A DNA stretch of 64,000 bases from an uncultured delta proteobacterium (lineage in GTDB: Bacteria > Desulfobacterota > Desulfovibrionia > Desulfovibrionales > Desulfovibrionaceae). Numbering within the stretch: the stretch's first letter is position 1; each line of letters starts with the position of its first letter. The stretch spans positions 101,025 through 165,024 of the forward strand of contig CAIMRY010000043.1 in assembly GCA_903843965.1 (NCBI GenBank), read 5' to 3'. The notes under the pieces are model-generated. The model made no database searches and was not told where the DNA came from. It saw only the letters and a list, made by a program, of their open reading frames with translations. Shown here piece by piece: positions 50,648 to 59,182 of this stretch. The translations under genes were made by a program, and so were the position numbers.

Positions 50648-53290
50648 CTAGGCCCCGGCCACCAGCTCTTTCAGCTTGGCCAGCGCCTTGTCAATGCCCG
50701 TGGCGTCGGTGCCGCCTGCCTGGGCCATGTCGGGCCGGCCCCCGCCGCTGCCGCCCACCAGGGCCGCAACATCTTTTATAAGCGCAGGCGCGGTGAACCT
50801 CGCGTGCAGGTCGCGGCTCACGGCCACCAGCACGGCCACCTTGCCGTCCTCGGTGGGGGCGATGATGCAGGCCACGCCCGAGGGCAGCCTGCTTTTCAGC
50901 GCGTCCATCTGCTCACGCAGGCTCTTGATGCTGGCCGCCTCGGCCTTGACCGCCAGCACCTTGACCCCGCCGATGTCCTCGACCTCGGCCATGCGCGCCC
51001 CGCCCTCGCCGGAGGCCAGCTTGGTCTGCAGGCGCTCCACGTCCTTCTGCAAGGTCTTGACCTGGGCACTGATGGCCTTGGCCCGGCTGGCGACCTCCTC
51101 GGGCCGCGCCTTGAGCACGGCCTGGACCTCGGCCATTTCCAGGCGCAGGGTCTGTAGATAGTTCAGCGCGTTCCAGCCCGTGGCCCCCTCAATGCGGCGA
51201 ATGCCAGCGGCCACGCCCGTCTCCGACAGGATGACGAAGCTTCCGGCCTGGCCGGTGTTGGTCAAATGCGTGCCGCCGCAGAGCTCCATGCTCACGCCGG
51301 GCACCTCCACCAGGCACACCGTGTCGCCGTACTTCTCGTTGAACAGCGCCATGGCGCCCCTGGCCACGGCCTCTTTCGGGGTCACGCTCTCGCGGCCCAC
51401 CGGGATGTCGTCGAGGATGGCGCGGTTGACGATCTGCTCCACGCGGGCCAGTTCCTGCGGGGCCATGGGCGCGATGTGCGTGAAGTCGAAGCGCAGGCGC
51501 TCCGGCCCGACAAGCGAACCGGACTGCTTCACGTGCTCGCCCAGCACCTGGCGCAGGGCCGCATGCAAAAGGTGCGTCACGGTGTGGTTGCGCGAGCTCG
51601 CCATGCGGGCCCGGGCGTTCACCGCCAGGCTGGCCGTCTGCCCGGCCTTGAGGTCGCCCTCGTTGACGAAGATCTTGTGCACCGTGAGCTGCGGGGAGGG
51701 CTTCACGGTCTCCAGCACGTCGGCCCCGCCGGTTGGGGTGGAGACCTCGCCGAGGTCGCCCTCCTGCCCGCCGGACTCGCCGTAGAAGGGCGTTGCCGCC
51801 GCCACCAGCCAGCCGCCCTGGCCCTGGGTCAGCTCCTCCACTGTTTCGCCCTCGGCGTCCAACAGGGCGATGATGCGGCCGTCGTCCTCCAGCAGGGCGT
51901 TGCCGGTGAAGCGGGTCTTGACCCCGGTCTCCAGCAGGCCCTGGAACATGCTGGCCACGTCCTTTTCGCCGCTGCCCTTCCAGGCGCTCTTGGCCCTGGT
52001 CTTCTGCTCCTTCATGCAGGCCATGAAGCCGGGCTCGTCCACGCTGATGCCCTGCTTTTCGGCCACGTCGTTGACGATGTCCAGCGGGAAGCCGAAGGTG
52101 TCGTACAGCTTGAAGGCGAACTCGCCGCTGATGCGCGTCTCGGCGATCTCCTTCAGCCTTGCGATCTCGTCCTCCAGGATCACCAGGCCCTTGTCGAGCG
52201 TCTGGGAGAAACGCTCCTCCTCCTCGCGCACCACGCGGGCCATGAACTCCTGGTTGGACAGAAGCTCGGGGTAGGCGTCGTGCATCTGGGCCACCACCTG
52301 GCGCACGGTCTCGTGCAAAAAGGGCTCGGTCAGGCCCATGATGCGCCCGAAGCGGAAGGCCCGTCGGATCAGCCGCCGGAGCACGTAGCCGCGGCCTTCA
52401 TTCGAGGGCAGGATCTGGTCGGTGATCAGAAAGGCGATGGAGCGGCTGTGGTCGGCGATGACCTGCAGCGCGGTGTCCACGTCCTTGTCCTTGCGGTAGG
52501 TGACCTTGGCCTTGTCCGCCACGAAGCTGATGAGCGGGCGGAAGATGTCGGTCTCGAAGTTGGAGTGCCTGCCCTGGGACACGGCGGCGATGCGCTCCAG
52601 GCCCATGCCCGTGTCGATGCTGGGGCGGGGGAGCGCGGTGCGCGTGCCGTCCGCCGCCTGGTCGAACTGCATGAACACGAGGTTCCAGATCTCCAGGAAG
52701 CGGTCGCAGTCGCATTTGCCGATGCCGCACTCCGGCCCGCAGGACATCTCCGCGCCCTGGTCCACGTAGATCTCGGAGCAGGGGCCGCAGGGCCCGGTGT
52801 CGCCCATGGACCAGAAGTTGTCCTTGTCCCCCAGGCGGTAGATGCGCTCCGGCGGAATTCCGGCCACGCTCTGCCACAGCTCCCCGGCCTCGTCGTCATC
52901 CTTGTAGATGCTGACGTAGAGGTGCTCCTTCGGGAGCTTGATCTCCTTGGTGATGAAGTCCCAGGCCAGCCGGATGGCGTCGGCCTTGAAGTAGTCGCCG
53001 AAGGAGAAGTTGCCGAGCATCTCGAAGAAGGTGTGGTGGCGCGCGGTGCGGCCCACGTTCTCCAGGTCGTTGTGCTTGCCGCCCACGCGCAGGCACTTCT
53101 GGGAGGTGCAGGCGCGGGAGTAGGGGCGCTTTTCCTGGCCCAGGAAGCATTTCTTGAACTGGACCATGCCCGCGTTGGTGAACAGCAGGCTGGGGTCGTC
53201 TTTCGGCACCAGGGTGGAGCTCTCCACGATGGTGTGGCCCTGTTGCTCAAAGTACTTGAGGAAGCGGGAGCGGATTTCTGCGGCGTTCAT
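50648..53290 (-). CDS. alaS: alanine--tRNA ligase
   Basis: It charges tRNA-Ala and edits mischarged tRNA. The 880 residues have the class II core ([33 protein letters not shown]), the editing site [16 protein letters not shown] and [11 protein letters not shown], and the C-terminal glycine-rich end ([17 protein letters not shown]). The start is the ATG at 53290 ([14 protein letters not shown]). recA usually lies directly upstream in this group, but here two foreign genes intervene; the nearer one stops 20 bases before alaS. Confidence 0.98.
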   Translation of the reverse strand: MNAAEIRSRFLKYFEQQGHTIVESSTLVPKDDPSLLFTNAGMVQFKKCFLGQEKRPYSRACTSQKCLRVGGKHNDLENVGRTARHHTFFEMLGNFSFGDYFKADAIRLAWDFITKEIKLPKEHLYVSIYKDDDEAGELWQSVAGIPPERIYRLGDKDNFWSMGDTGPCGPCSEIYVDQGAEMSCGPECGIGKCDCDRFLEIWNLVFMQFDQAADGTRTALPRPSIDTGMGLERIAAVSQGRHSNFETDIFRPLISFVADKAKVTYRKDKDVDTALQVIADHSRSIAFLITDQILPSNEGRGYVLRRLIRRAFRFGRIMGLTEPFLHETVRQVVAQMHDAYPELLSNQEFMARVVREEEERFSQTLDKGLVILEDEIARLKEIAETRISGEFAFKLYDTFGFPLDIVNDVAEKQGISVDEPGFMACMKEQKTRAKSAWKGSGEKDVASMFQGLLETGVKTRFTGNALLEDDGRIIALLDAEGETVEELTQGQGGWLVAAATPFYGESGGQEGDLGEVSTPTGGADVLETVKPSPQLTVHKIFVNEGDLKAGQTASLAVNARARMASSRNHTVTHLLHAALRQVLGEHVKQSGSLVGPERLRFDFTHIAPMAPQELARVEQIVNRAILDDIPVGRESVTPKEAVARGAMALFNEKYGDTVCLVEVPGVSMELCGGTHLTNTGQAGSFVILSETGVAAGIRRIEGATGWNALNYLQTLRLEMAEVQAVLKARPEEVASRAKAISAQVKTLQKDVERLQTKLASGEGGARMAEVEDIGGVKVLAVKAEAASIKSLREQMDALKSRLPSGVACIIAPTEDGKVAVLVAVSRDLHARFTAPALIKDVAALVGGSGGGRPDMAQAGGTDATGIDKALAKLKELVAGA

Positions 53291-53310
53291 GCGGTACCTT
53301 GTTGTGGATA

Positions 53311-53826
53311 TTAATGTGCGGAAGGGACTGACACGTGAATCCCTTTCTTGTGGGCGTTTTCCTTGTTGACAACGAAAGCCTCGATTTTGCCAAAGGCTCT
53401 GTGAACCCTGACTGTCTGCAGCTGCAATTTGTTTTGTATCTGCGAACAGCCCTCTTTGTCGAATTCCGGCAAGAGAAGAATGAATCGGATCGGCAGCGCT
53501 GCGAGCTTCAAGGCGTTCATGCCGGAGGGAAATGTGCTGAACACCCGGCGTTTGCAATAATGCGAGAGAAAGAGCAGGAGGCTGTGCATAAATTTTTCAA
53601 GACATTCATCCAGCTCCTTCTTCAGTGCATCCTTGTCCCCAGCGGGGGAAGGCGCGCTGTTTTGCACCTCAATAAAGTGCAAGTATCTGCTGTTATGATA
53701 CGTGATGAAATCGCACCTCTTGACGCCTTGCAGCTTTTCGACGGCGGGATCCAACTCTGGACGAAAGAGCTCCGACTCTTCAAAACGGAAAACCAGGCCG
53801 GATTCTGTGCAGTCAATTGCCGCCAT
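53311..53826 (-). CDS. unknown protein with a nuclease-like D/ExQ motif, partner of the ATPase
   Basis: A 171-residue soluble protein. Asp39 ([11 protein letters not shown]) followed by Glu53-Val-Gln55 ([12 protein letters not shown]) after a beta-strand pattern recalls the core of PD-(D/E)xK nucleases, with Gln in place of Lys. This is a pattern match by eye, not proof. A Cys/Lys/Phe-rich helical middle follows. It starts three bases after the stop of the ATPase gene on the same strand, so the two form an operon. Base composition is much poorer in GC than alaS and recA. No family name is offered. Confidence 0.7.
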   Translation of the reverse strand: MAAIDCTESGLVFRFEESELFRPELDPAVEKLQGVKRCDFITYHNSRYLHFIEVQNSAPSPAGDKDALKKELDECLEKFMHSLLLFLSHYCKRRVFSTFPSGMNALKLAALPIRFILLLPEFDKEGCSQIQNKLQLQTVRVHRAFGKIEAFVVNKENAHKKGIHVSVPSAH

Positions 53827-53829
53827 CCT

Positions 53830-54837
53830 CTAATCCTCTAGCCCAAGCTCTTCTTCATAAAGCTGTACGCTGGTCTCAATAATGGAGTTCTCGGGCATGC
53901 CCTCGGCCAGATTGCTGAACGTGGCGGATTGATTAGCAAGAGAGAGCACCTGTATCTGCACATTGGATGATTTCGCCATCAAGAATAGCTTCTTCAAAAC
54001 AAAATAGGAGTGCGTGGCCATGAAAATCTGCATGCCCGAAGAGGCCAGCGCGCCGAGAGCTTCCATGGTCGCGAGAATCGCTGTGGGGTGCAGCACTGCG
54101 TCGGGTTCATCGAAGAACAGAAACGACTTCGGCGAAAGTGTGCGATTGACAATTAATCTGTCGAGAATGGAAATACGTTTGTACCCTTCGGCCGTCTGAT
54201 GAATGGGATATGTCTGGTTTCCCACGCGTAAAGCCCATTGGCCATTCTCGTAGTGCACACGTCCGACAAGAAATGCTTCAAGTATCTTGCGCGCGTTTGA
54301 AAAAGAACTGGAGATTTTGCCTTGGGTCGGCGCCTTTTCAAGGGCTTTCACAAGGTCGTAGTACGTGTCGTCGAAACCGAATTCCTTGTCCACGCCGCGC
54401 GACTTCTTGATGACATGGAAAAGTGAGAGGACTTCCTTTGCAGGCAAGAAGAGCGACACGGCGTCACGCGTGTGGAGATTTTCCGAGTACCCGCCAACGC
54501 CTTTTTCCGATGCGGCGCTGAAGTCGAAGTGCACCTGTTGGTCGTCGATTAGAGCTGAAAAACTCAAGCGTTCCTTTTGGCCCTTGCGCACCAAGTCACC
54601 AATTTTATCTGTCTGGAAGGTCCAATAGAGTTTCTCGTCGAGAACCTGTTTAAAATTTCGGTTGTCGTTCCCTCTCTTGTACTCTTCGACAGCACGCACA
54701 GCCGTATACAACGCCTTGAGCAGGAAAGTCTTGCCACTCGCGTTTTCACCGATGATAACATTGATGTGCGGAGATGGGTTCGCCCAGTTCAAGTCTGCCA
54801 AAGGCCCAAAGCTATGTAAGCGTATATTCTTTAGCAT
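53830..54837 (-). CDS. AAA15/OLD-like ATP-binding protein
   Basis: A 335-residue SMC/ABC-type ATPase of the AAA15/AAA21 kind often found in defence systems. Walker A is GENASGKT (30-37), a signature-like TAEGYKRI lies at 215-222, Walker B is FLFFDEPD (239-246), and the H-loop is ATHSYF (His276). The insert between Walker A and signature is short. There is no Toprim domain, unlike OLD nucleases, so catalytic output probably lies in the 171-aa partner. Clearly AT-richer than its neighbours. It lies 62 bases downstream of recA. Confidence 0.85.
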   Translation of the reverse strand: MLKNIRLHSFGPLADLNWANPSPHINVIIGENASGKTFLLKALYTAVRAVEEYKRGNDNRNFKQVLDEKLYWTFQTDKIGDLVRKGQKERLSFSALIDDQQVHFDFSAASEKGVGGYSENLHTRDAVSLFLPAKEVLSLFHVIKKSRGVDKEFGFDDTYYDLVKALEKAPTQGKISSSFSNARKILEAFLVGRVHYENGQWALRVGNQTYPIHQTAEGYKRISILDRLIVNRTLSPKSFLFFDEPDAVLHPTAILATMEALGALASSGMQIFMATHSYFVLKKLFLMAKSSNVQIQVLSLANQSATFSNLAEGMPENSIIETSVQLYEEELGLED

Positions 54838-54899
54838 AGCGTCTCACCATTCAGTGCCAATAGCCATTTACGTAATGAGGGCGCCATTGCCGCAACAGG

Positions 54900-55967
54900 C
54901 TACTCTTCCACCTCGTCCGGCTCTGCCGCGGCGGGGATGAAGGCCACCGGGTGCATGCCCAGGTGCTCGATGAGCTTGTCCTCGATCTTCTGGCGCAGCT
55001 CGGTGTTTTCGATCAAGAGCGCGCGCACGTTCTCCTTGCCCTGGCCCAGCCGCTCTGACCCGAAGGCGAACCAGGAGCCGCTTTGTTCGATGATCTTGTT
55101 CTCCACGCCGAGGTCGATGATCTCACCCTCGCGGCTCATGCCCGTGCCGTACAAAATGTCCACCAGGGCCTCGCGGAAGGGCGGGGCGACCTTGTTCTTC
55201 ACGACCTTGATGCGCGTGCGGTTGCCGTAGGCCTCTTCCTTATCTTTAAGGCTCTGGATGCGGCGGATGTCGATGCGGATGGAGGCGTAGAACTTCAGCG
55301 CATTGCCGCCGGTGGTGGTTTCCGGGCTGCCGTAGCCGGTCATGCCGATCTTCATGCGGATCTGGTTGATGAACACCACCACCGCGCGGGACTTGTGGAT
55401 GGTGCCGGTGAGCTTGCGCAGGGCGTGGCTCATGAGCCGCGCGTGGCCGCCCACCTGGGTCTCGCCCATCTGGCCCTCCAGTTCGGCCTGGGGGATCAGC
55501 GCGGCCACGGAGTCGATGACCACGAGGTCCACCGCGCCGGAGCGCACCAGCAGGTCGGCGATCTCCAGGGCCTGCTCGCCATAGTCCGGCTGGGAGATGA
55601 GCAGTTCCTCGGTCTTGACGCCGAGGCGGCGGGCGTAGGCCACGTCGAGGGCGTGCTCGGCGTCGATGAAGGCCGCCGTGCCGCCGCGCTTCTGGCATTC
55701 GGCCACCAGGTGCAGGGTCAGCGTGGTCTTGCCCGAGGATTCCGGGCCGTAAATTTCGGTGACGCGGCCCTTGGGGATGCCGCCAACGCCCAGGGCCAGG
55801 TCCAGGCCGATGGAGCCGGTGGGGATGACCGGAATGGCCGTCAGCGCCGCGCCGTCGTCCATGCGCATGATGGCGCCCTTGCCGAACTTGCGCTCGATGG
55901 TCGTCATCGCCGTGGTCAGGGCTTCCAGGCGCAGTTCTTCGGGGCTGTTCGTGGGCTTTTTGGCCAT
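54900..55967 (-). CDS. recA: recombinase RecA
   Basis: RecA forms filaments on single-stranded DNA, drives strand exchange and triggers LexA cleavage. The 355 residues have [10 protein letters not shown] (Walker A), [20 protein letters not shown] (Walker B and loop L1), and the C-terminal acidic end EPDEVEE. GGAGG lies nine bases before the ATG. I looked for a CTGT-N8-ACAG LexA box upstream and did not find one. Confidence 0.98.
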   Translation of the reverse strand: MAKKPTNSPEELRLEALTTAMTTIERKFGKGAIMRMDDGAALTAIPVIPTGSIGLDLALGVGGIPKGRVTEIYGPESSGKTTLTLHLVAECQKRGGTAAFIDAEHALDVAYARRLGVKTEELLISQPDYGEQALEIADLLVRSGAVDLVVIDSVAALIPQAELEGQMGETQVGGHARLMSHALRKLTGTIHKSRAVVVFINQIRMKIGMTGYGSPETTTGGNALKFYASIRIDIRRIQSLKDKEEAYGNRTRIKVVKNKVAPPFREALVDILYGTGMSREGEIIDLGVENKIIEQSGSWFAFGSERLGQGKENVRALLIENTELRQKIEDKLIEHLGMHPVAFIPAAAEPDEVEE

Positions 55968-56401
55968 GGGGGGAAACCTCCGGGGTCGCTAGATGATCAC
56001 GAATCAGGTTGGATATCAGATCGCCTTGCGGGCGGCAACAGGCGAATGCCGGGGCAACCCGGCCAGCACCGACCAAGCTGGCCCGGCCCGGCCGACACTG
56101 GACCGAACCGGCCCGGCCCGACCAGGCCCGGCTCGGACTGGCCGGGCCTGGGGCGCTGCCGGGGCCTGGGAGCCTTGCGTCTGCCGCCGCTTGGGGGTAG
56201 GGGGGTGAGGATGCAGCACGCGCGCACGAAACGCAATCCCGCCCGCCTGACCGGCGGACTAGCTGACGGCTTGACCGACGGCCTAACCGACGTCCTAACC
56301 GACGGCCTAACCGACGTCCTAACCGACGTCCTAACCAACGGCCTAACCAACGGCCTGACCAACGGCCTGGGATTTGGCCCGCGCCCCTGGCGGAGCCAGC
56401 C
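55968..56401. other. intergenic region between recA and the DUF721 gene
   Basis: 434 bases separating divergent genes. A weak TTGCCG-N17-TATCCA pair on the minus strand near 56000-56030 may drive recA. The stretch 56060-56160 is a C/G-rich run of GGCCCGGC-like words, and the part nearest the DUF721 gene is a 12-bp repeat array. No gene is supported. Confidence 0.5.
56256..56370. repeat. 12-bp repeat array, about nine units
   Basis: Units of the form CTAACCGACGTC / CTAACCGACGGC / CTAACCAACGGC are tandemly arranged, upstream of the DUF721 gene. The 12-base period leaves the reading frame open, which creates spurious long frames on both strands. Confidence 0.92.
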
Positions 56402-56983
56402 ATGAGGGCGCGCCGGAGGATGCAGCACCCGGGACGGGAGTCGCGCCACCGCCGCGTTGGCGGCGACTGGATCATCCGCGTGCTTTCCCGCTACGACAAG
56501 AAGGGCGGCCTGGGGCTGGTGCGCCTGTGGCGGGAGTGGGCGGAGGTGGTCGGCCCCGAGGTGGCCGAGCTGGCGCGGCCGCTGGGGCATAAGGACGGCA
56601 CCCTTGTGCTCTACACCGAGGACGCCATCGCCGCGCAGCAGCTGACCTATTACGCCCCGGAGCTGCTCCAGCGGGTGAATGAATTTTTGGGGCAAGAATG
56701 TTTTGACAAGGTGCGCTTCGAGCTGCTAAACGGCAGAGTTCCTTTGGGCGAGAACCGAAGGGAGGAGCCCAAGGCTTCGTCCCTGCGGGTCCAGGGGCCG
56801 CCCATACTCGGCGGTCTGGCGGGCAAGCTGGACCCGGAATCCGCTGTGGGCCGTTGCTACTTGGCCTACGTGAAGCGTTTTGACCAGGACGGCGAACCGG
56901 TGGCCGGGCTGGGAGCTGATCAGGATGCGAATACTCGCCCCACGGGGCGTCAAGGAGAAGAAAATGAGTCAGGAAGTCGTTGA
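56402..56983 (+). CDS. DUF721 (DciA-like) protein
   Basis: A 193-residue protein with the DUF721 core: VLSRYDKKGGLGLVRLWREWAEVVGPEVAELARPLGHKDGTL, cut by short gaps, and a YYAPELLQRVNEFLG end. DUF721 includes DciA, the helicase loader of bacteria that lack DnaC; here that role is a guess. A tail after residue 120 is divergent. It overlaps the next gene by 20 bases. The ATG at 56402 has no strong ribosome site; ATG 56420 is an alternative. Confidence 0.8.
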   Translation: MRARRRMQHPGRESRHRRVGGDWIIRVLSRYDKKGGLGLVRLWREWAEVVGPEVAELARPLGHKDGTLVLYTEDAIAAQQLTYYAPELLQRVNEFLGQECFDKVRFELLNGRVPLGENRREEPKASSLRVQGPPILGGLAGKLDPESAVGRCYLAYVKRFDQDGEPVAGLGADQDANTRPTGRQGEENESGSR

Positions 56984-57317
56984 AATCACTTTTGAGAGCC
57001 TGGGCCTGACCAAGACCCTGGACAAGATGACCGCCAAGGAGCTGCGCGCCGTGATCGTGGCGAAGATCCCCGCCATCGTGGGCGCCAGCGGCATGCAGAA
57101 GGACGCGCTGGTCAAGGCCGTCAAGGACGTCTTCGGCATCGTCGATGCCGACGGCGGCGTTTCGCCTTACAAGGACCAGATCTTCACCCTGAAGAAGACC
57201 ATCCGCGAGATGCGCGTGCAGAAGGGCACTGTTGAAGCCCGCGCCGAGCGCACCAAGGTGCGCCGCAAGATCAACAAGCTGAAGAAGCGCACCCGCCGCC
57301 TGGCGCGCGCCGTTTAG
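56964..57317 (+). CDS. conserved small basic protein of unknown function
   Basis: A 117-residue soluble protein with AAGGAG upstream of its ATG. The first half is acidic-helical (SLGLTKTLDKMTAKELRAVI); the second has a coiled-coil-like, strongly basic end (TKVRRKINKLKKRTRRLARAV) that could bind nucleic acid. I do not recognise a named family. It overlaps the DUF721 gene by 20 bases and comes just before the tRNA promoter. Confidence 0.75.
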   Translation: MSQEVVEITFESLGLTKTLDKMTAKELRAVIVAKIPAIVGASGMQKDALVKAVKDVFGIVDADGGVSPYKDQIFTLKKTIREMRVQKGTVEARAERTKVRRKINKLKKRTRRLARAV

Positions 57318-57345
57318 TTTTCCGCGCGGAGCCGGGCTTTCGGGG

Positions 57346-57375
57346 TTGACAAGCGGACCCCGGAATCTGTATTAG
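57346..57375 (+). promoter_or_regulatory. sigma-70 promoter of the tRNA pair
   Basis: TTGACA (57346-57351) and TATTAG (57370-57375) with an 18-base spacer, ending 17 bases before tRNA-Gln. It fits a stable-RNA promoter. Confidence 0.75.
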
Positions 57376-57392
57376 GGCTCCTCGCCACGTGC

Positions 57393-57466
57393 TGGGGGAT
57401 CGTATAAAGGCAATACTGCGGGTTCTGGCTCCGCCAATCGAGGTTCGATTCCTCGTCCCCCAGCCA
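57393..57466 (+). tRNA. tRNA-Gln (anticodon CTG)
   Basis: A seven-pair acceptor stem (TGGGGGA with TCCCCCA), D-stem GTAT/ATAC, anticodon stem GCGGG/TCCGC with loop TTCTGGC giving CTG, T-stem CGAGG/CCTCG and loop TTCGATT, G73 and an encoded CCA. Confidence 0.93.
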
Positions 57467-57474
57467 GCTCACAA

Positions 57475-57552
57475 GTCCCCATCGTCTAGCCTGGTCCAGG
57501 ACGACGGCCTTTCACGCCGTTAACAGGGGTTCAAATCCCCTTGGGGACGCCA
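57475..57552 (+). tRNA. tRNA-Glu (anticodon TTC)
   Basis: Acceptor stem GTCCCCA/TGGGGAC, anticodon stem ACGGC/GCCGT with loop CTTTCAC giving TTC, T-loop TTCAAAT, G73 and an encoded CCA. Eight bases after tRNA-Gln, so one transcript. Its 3' end borders the integrative element and may be the attachment site. Confidence 0.93.
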
Positions 57553-57562
57553 TCAATCATTT

Positions 57563-57600
57563 AAGGCGGTTAGGAGTAATTCCTGGCCGCCTTTTCTGTT
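57563..57600 (+). terminator. intrinsic terminator of the tRNA operon
   Basis: AAGGCGG (57563-57569) pairs with CCGCCTT (57587-57593), followed by a T-rich stretch. Confidence 0.85.
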
Positions 57601-57703
57601 TGCAAAAATTCAAATTCCAACCGTATTTCCAACCATGACATTTGACGCTGACCAAAAGGTCTGGCAGTATGAATAGTGATATCGAAGTCGTTATCATGCG
57701 CTC

Positions 57704-58090
57704 ATGGGGGTAAAGTCGGTGAAAAAGGCTGTGGCAACAATCACCACAAAACTGAAAGTCGAGTTGTACTTCATAGCGTTCCTTTGCGTGTCAGCGGTTT
57801 CCGTCGAACTTCTCTCTCTTTGTTCAGCTCTGCGGCCAAGTTCCGAATCGGTCGCACATTGGTTTCAACGCAGCGGCGCGGTTACGTCAATTTTCTCTGC
57901 CTTTGCTCAGTACCGGGTCGGCAATTTTTTAGAGTCCATTCGCGGAGGAACATTTGCGGAATCTTGGTGCCTCTACGACCTTTTCAAAACTAAACAATAC
58001 GTGATGTCGTGGGTCATCGCAGCCATCACACTTTGGGGCGCGTTTGTTTGGGGGTACGGAGATTTGCTTGTCGAATTCATCGAACGATAA
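57704..58090 (+). CDS. small membrane protein of unknown function
   Basis: A 128-residue protein with two membrane helices: KVELYFIAFLCVSAVSVELLSL (about 18-40) and YVMSWVIAAITLWGAFVWGYG (about 98-118). A short soluble loop lies between. It ends 11 bases before the next gene, so the two form a cassette. No family recognised. Low GC. Position at the element's edge is typical of cargo genes. Confidence 0.65.
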   Translation: MGVKSVKKAVATITTKLKVELYFIAFLCVSAVSVELLSLCSALRPSSESVAHWFQRSGAVTSIFSAFAQYRVGNFLESIRGGTFAESWCLYDLFKTKQYVMSWVIAAITLWGAFVWGYGDLLVEFIER

Positions 58091-58101
58091 AGGCATAAAT
58101 C

Positions 58102-58437
58102 ATGGACAATCTGTGGAATGACAGTCTTTTCGATGAATTCATCCTCTTACGGGATGAGCTGCGCGCGGCAAAACGGGAAAAAAACTATCAGCATGTGCTG
58201 TCTTTAGGACAACGAATCCTTGAACTAGACAAGTCAGCACAGTTTTTGCGAATTGCGACCCCTGTTTTTCTAAAAGATATGGGGAACGCCTGTATAAAAT
58301 TGGGCGATAATACTGCTGCCATTAAGCACTTCAAGGATGCAATAGAGAAACTCACTAAGCTCAAGGGGCAATCAGAAGACTGGAAAAAGGAAATTGATGT
58401 TATTGAGAAAAAAATAGAAAAGTTGGCAAAGCAATAA
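58102..58437 (+). CDS. TPR-like helical protein
   Basis: A 111-residue soluble all-helical protein. YQHVLSLGQRILELDKS and DMGNACIKLGDNTAAIKHFKDAIEKL look like TPR units, and the end is a Lys/Glu-rich coiled coil (EIDVIEKKIEKLAKQ). It is translated just after the membrane protein. It may be that protein's partner. Function unknown. Confidence 0.7.
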   Translation: MDNLWNDSLFDEFILLRDELRAAKREKNYQHVLSLGQRILELDKSAQFLRIATPVFLKDMGNACIKLGDNTAAIKHFKDAIEKLTKLKGQSEDWKKEIDVIEKKIEKLAKQ

Positions 58438-58474
58438 CCTATTGCCCCCCTTGTCGGTCAATATTCGCGAGAAC

Positions 58475-58717
58475 TCAACTCGATACGAGTTCCAAGCGCA
58501 CCTTGCACCCCACGGCAGAAGCATAGCGCTTGAGCGTGTCCAAGCTCTTGACCTTACCTGCCTCAATTTTCGCCACGGCGGGCTGGGAAATCCCCATAGC
58601 CTCGGCAACCTGGGCCTGCGTCTTCCCGGCGCGCGCCCGCGCAGCAATGGCCTGCGAGATGAGCGCGAACTCGTCGCCGAGCGCGTCATACTCCTTGCGG
58701 AATTCCGGGTCGGCCAT
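58475..58717 (-). CDS. higA: XRE-family antitoxin (HigA-like)
   Basis: An 80-residue protein whose helix-turn-helix spans AGKTQAQVAEAMGISQPAVAKIEAGK. The antitoxin-typical stretch DPEFRKEYDALGDEFALISQAIAARARAG precedes it. The first ATG in this frame is at 58717. The same frame upstream (ADNTLFEDAGKL) still looks like family sequence but has no start codon after the preceding stop. The ATG overlapping the toxin stop is in another frame. So the N-terminus may be trimmed or the gene slightly damaged. It should bind the toxin and repress the operon. Confidence 0.8.
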   Translation of the reverse strand: MADPEFRKEYDALGDEFALISQAIAARARAGKTQAQVAEAMGISQPAVAKIEAGKVKSLDTLKRYASAVGCKVRLELVSS

Positions 58718-58754
58718 GAGCTTTCCCGCGTCTTCGAAAAGGGTATTGTCTGCT

Positions 58755-59081
58755 TCATTTGCTCTCTCTCCATCGGCTCAGGGCGAGTTCAATCTCTGCC
58801 CGAGGCGTCTTCTGGACTTTCTTGGCGAAGGCTCGCAGGATGACGAGCGTTCGCCCTGTGTCCAACACGTAAAGGCACCGGGCGATGCCATCCCGGCCAG
58901 AGGCGCGAAGCTCCCAGAGCTTGCCATCAACCGGGCGGGCCAGAGGCATCATGAGCGCCGCCGGGCCTCGCACCTCAAAAAGCTCCACGGTCCGGGTCAA
59001 TCTCGCCTGTACGTCCACGGGAAGCTCCAAAAACTCTTCCTCCGCCCGCGTACAGCAGAAAGTGACAGACCATTTGCTCAT
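58755..59081 (-). CDS. higB: Gp49/HigB-like toxin (RelE superfamily)
   Basis: A 108-residue toxin. GKLWELRASGRDGIARCLYVLDTGRTLVILRAFAKKVQKTP is the phage-derived Gp49-like / HigB core (given here as consecutive blocks: GKLWELRASGRDGIAR, CLYVLDTG, ILRAFAKKVQKTP). Such proteins cleave mRNA in the ribosome. Toxin before antitoxin is the HigBA order. Its promoter sits so close that the mRNA would begin at or within a few bases of the ATG. Confidence 0.85.
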   Translation of the reverse strand: MSKWSVTFCCTRAEEEFLELPVDVQARLTRTVELFEVRGPAALMMPLARPVDGKLWELRASGRDGIARCLYVLDTGRTLVILRAFAKKVQKTPRAEIELALSRWRESK

Positions 59082-59087
59082 GCGCAG

Positions 59088-59116
59088 GATATAACCACAC
59101 AGTTATTTCCTGTCAA
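59088..59116 (-). promoter_or_regulatory. sigma-70 promoter and operator-like palindrome of higBA
   Basis: On the minus strand a perfect TTGACA, 17 bases, TATATC. The spacer holds ATAAC-N6-GTTAT (59091-59106), an inverted repeat suited to a dimeric HTH antitoxin. Transcription would start near 59081, the first base of the toxin gene. Confidence 0.75.
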
Positions 59117-59182
59117 CCGGTTTCGCCATCGAAGGGCGAACGCTGCGACCGTTTCAATCGTGGCGGCGGCGGAGGTTGGCCT

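Noticed and set aside
51266..53314. A 682-codon plus-strand frame opposite alaS
   Set aside because: alaS is certain on the minus strand, and the opposing frame has no recognisable domain.
55968..56100. LexA/SOS box upstream of recA
   Set aside because: I looked for CTGT-N8-ACAG and similar symmetric motifs and found none convincing; the lineage may use a different box.
56016..56400. Long frames with GLTDVLTD or GRRLGRRLG repeats upstream of the DUF721 gene
   Set aside because: They arise from the 12-bp DNA repeat, which keeps all frames open; no ribosome site or family similarity.
57676..57993. A 105-codon plus-strand frame overlapping the small membrane protein gene
   Set aside because: The overlapping frame from 57704 has two clean membrane helices and a tightly spaced downstream partner, so it is preferred.
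58372..58773. A 133-codon minus-strand frame starting at the ATG that overlaps the toxin stop
   Set aside because: It has the expected coupled start but no helix-turn-helix; the antitoxin motif lies in the neighbouring frame.
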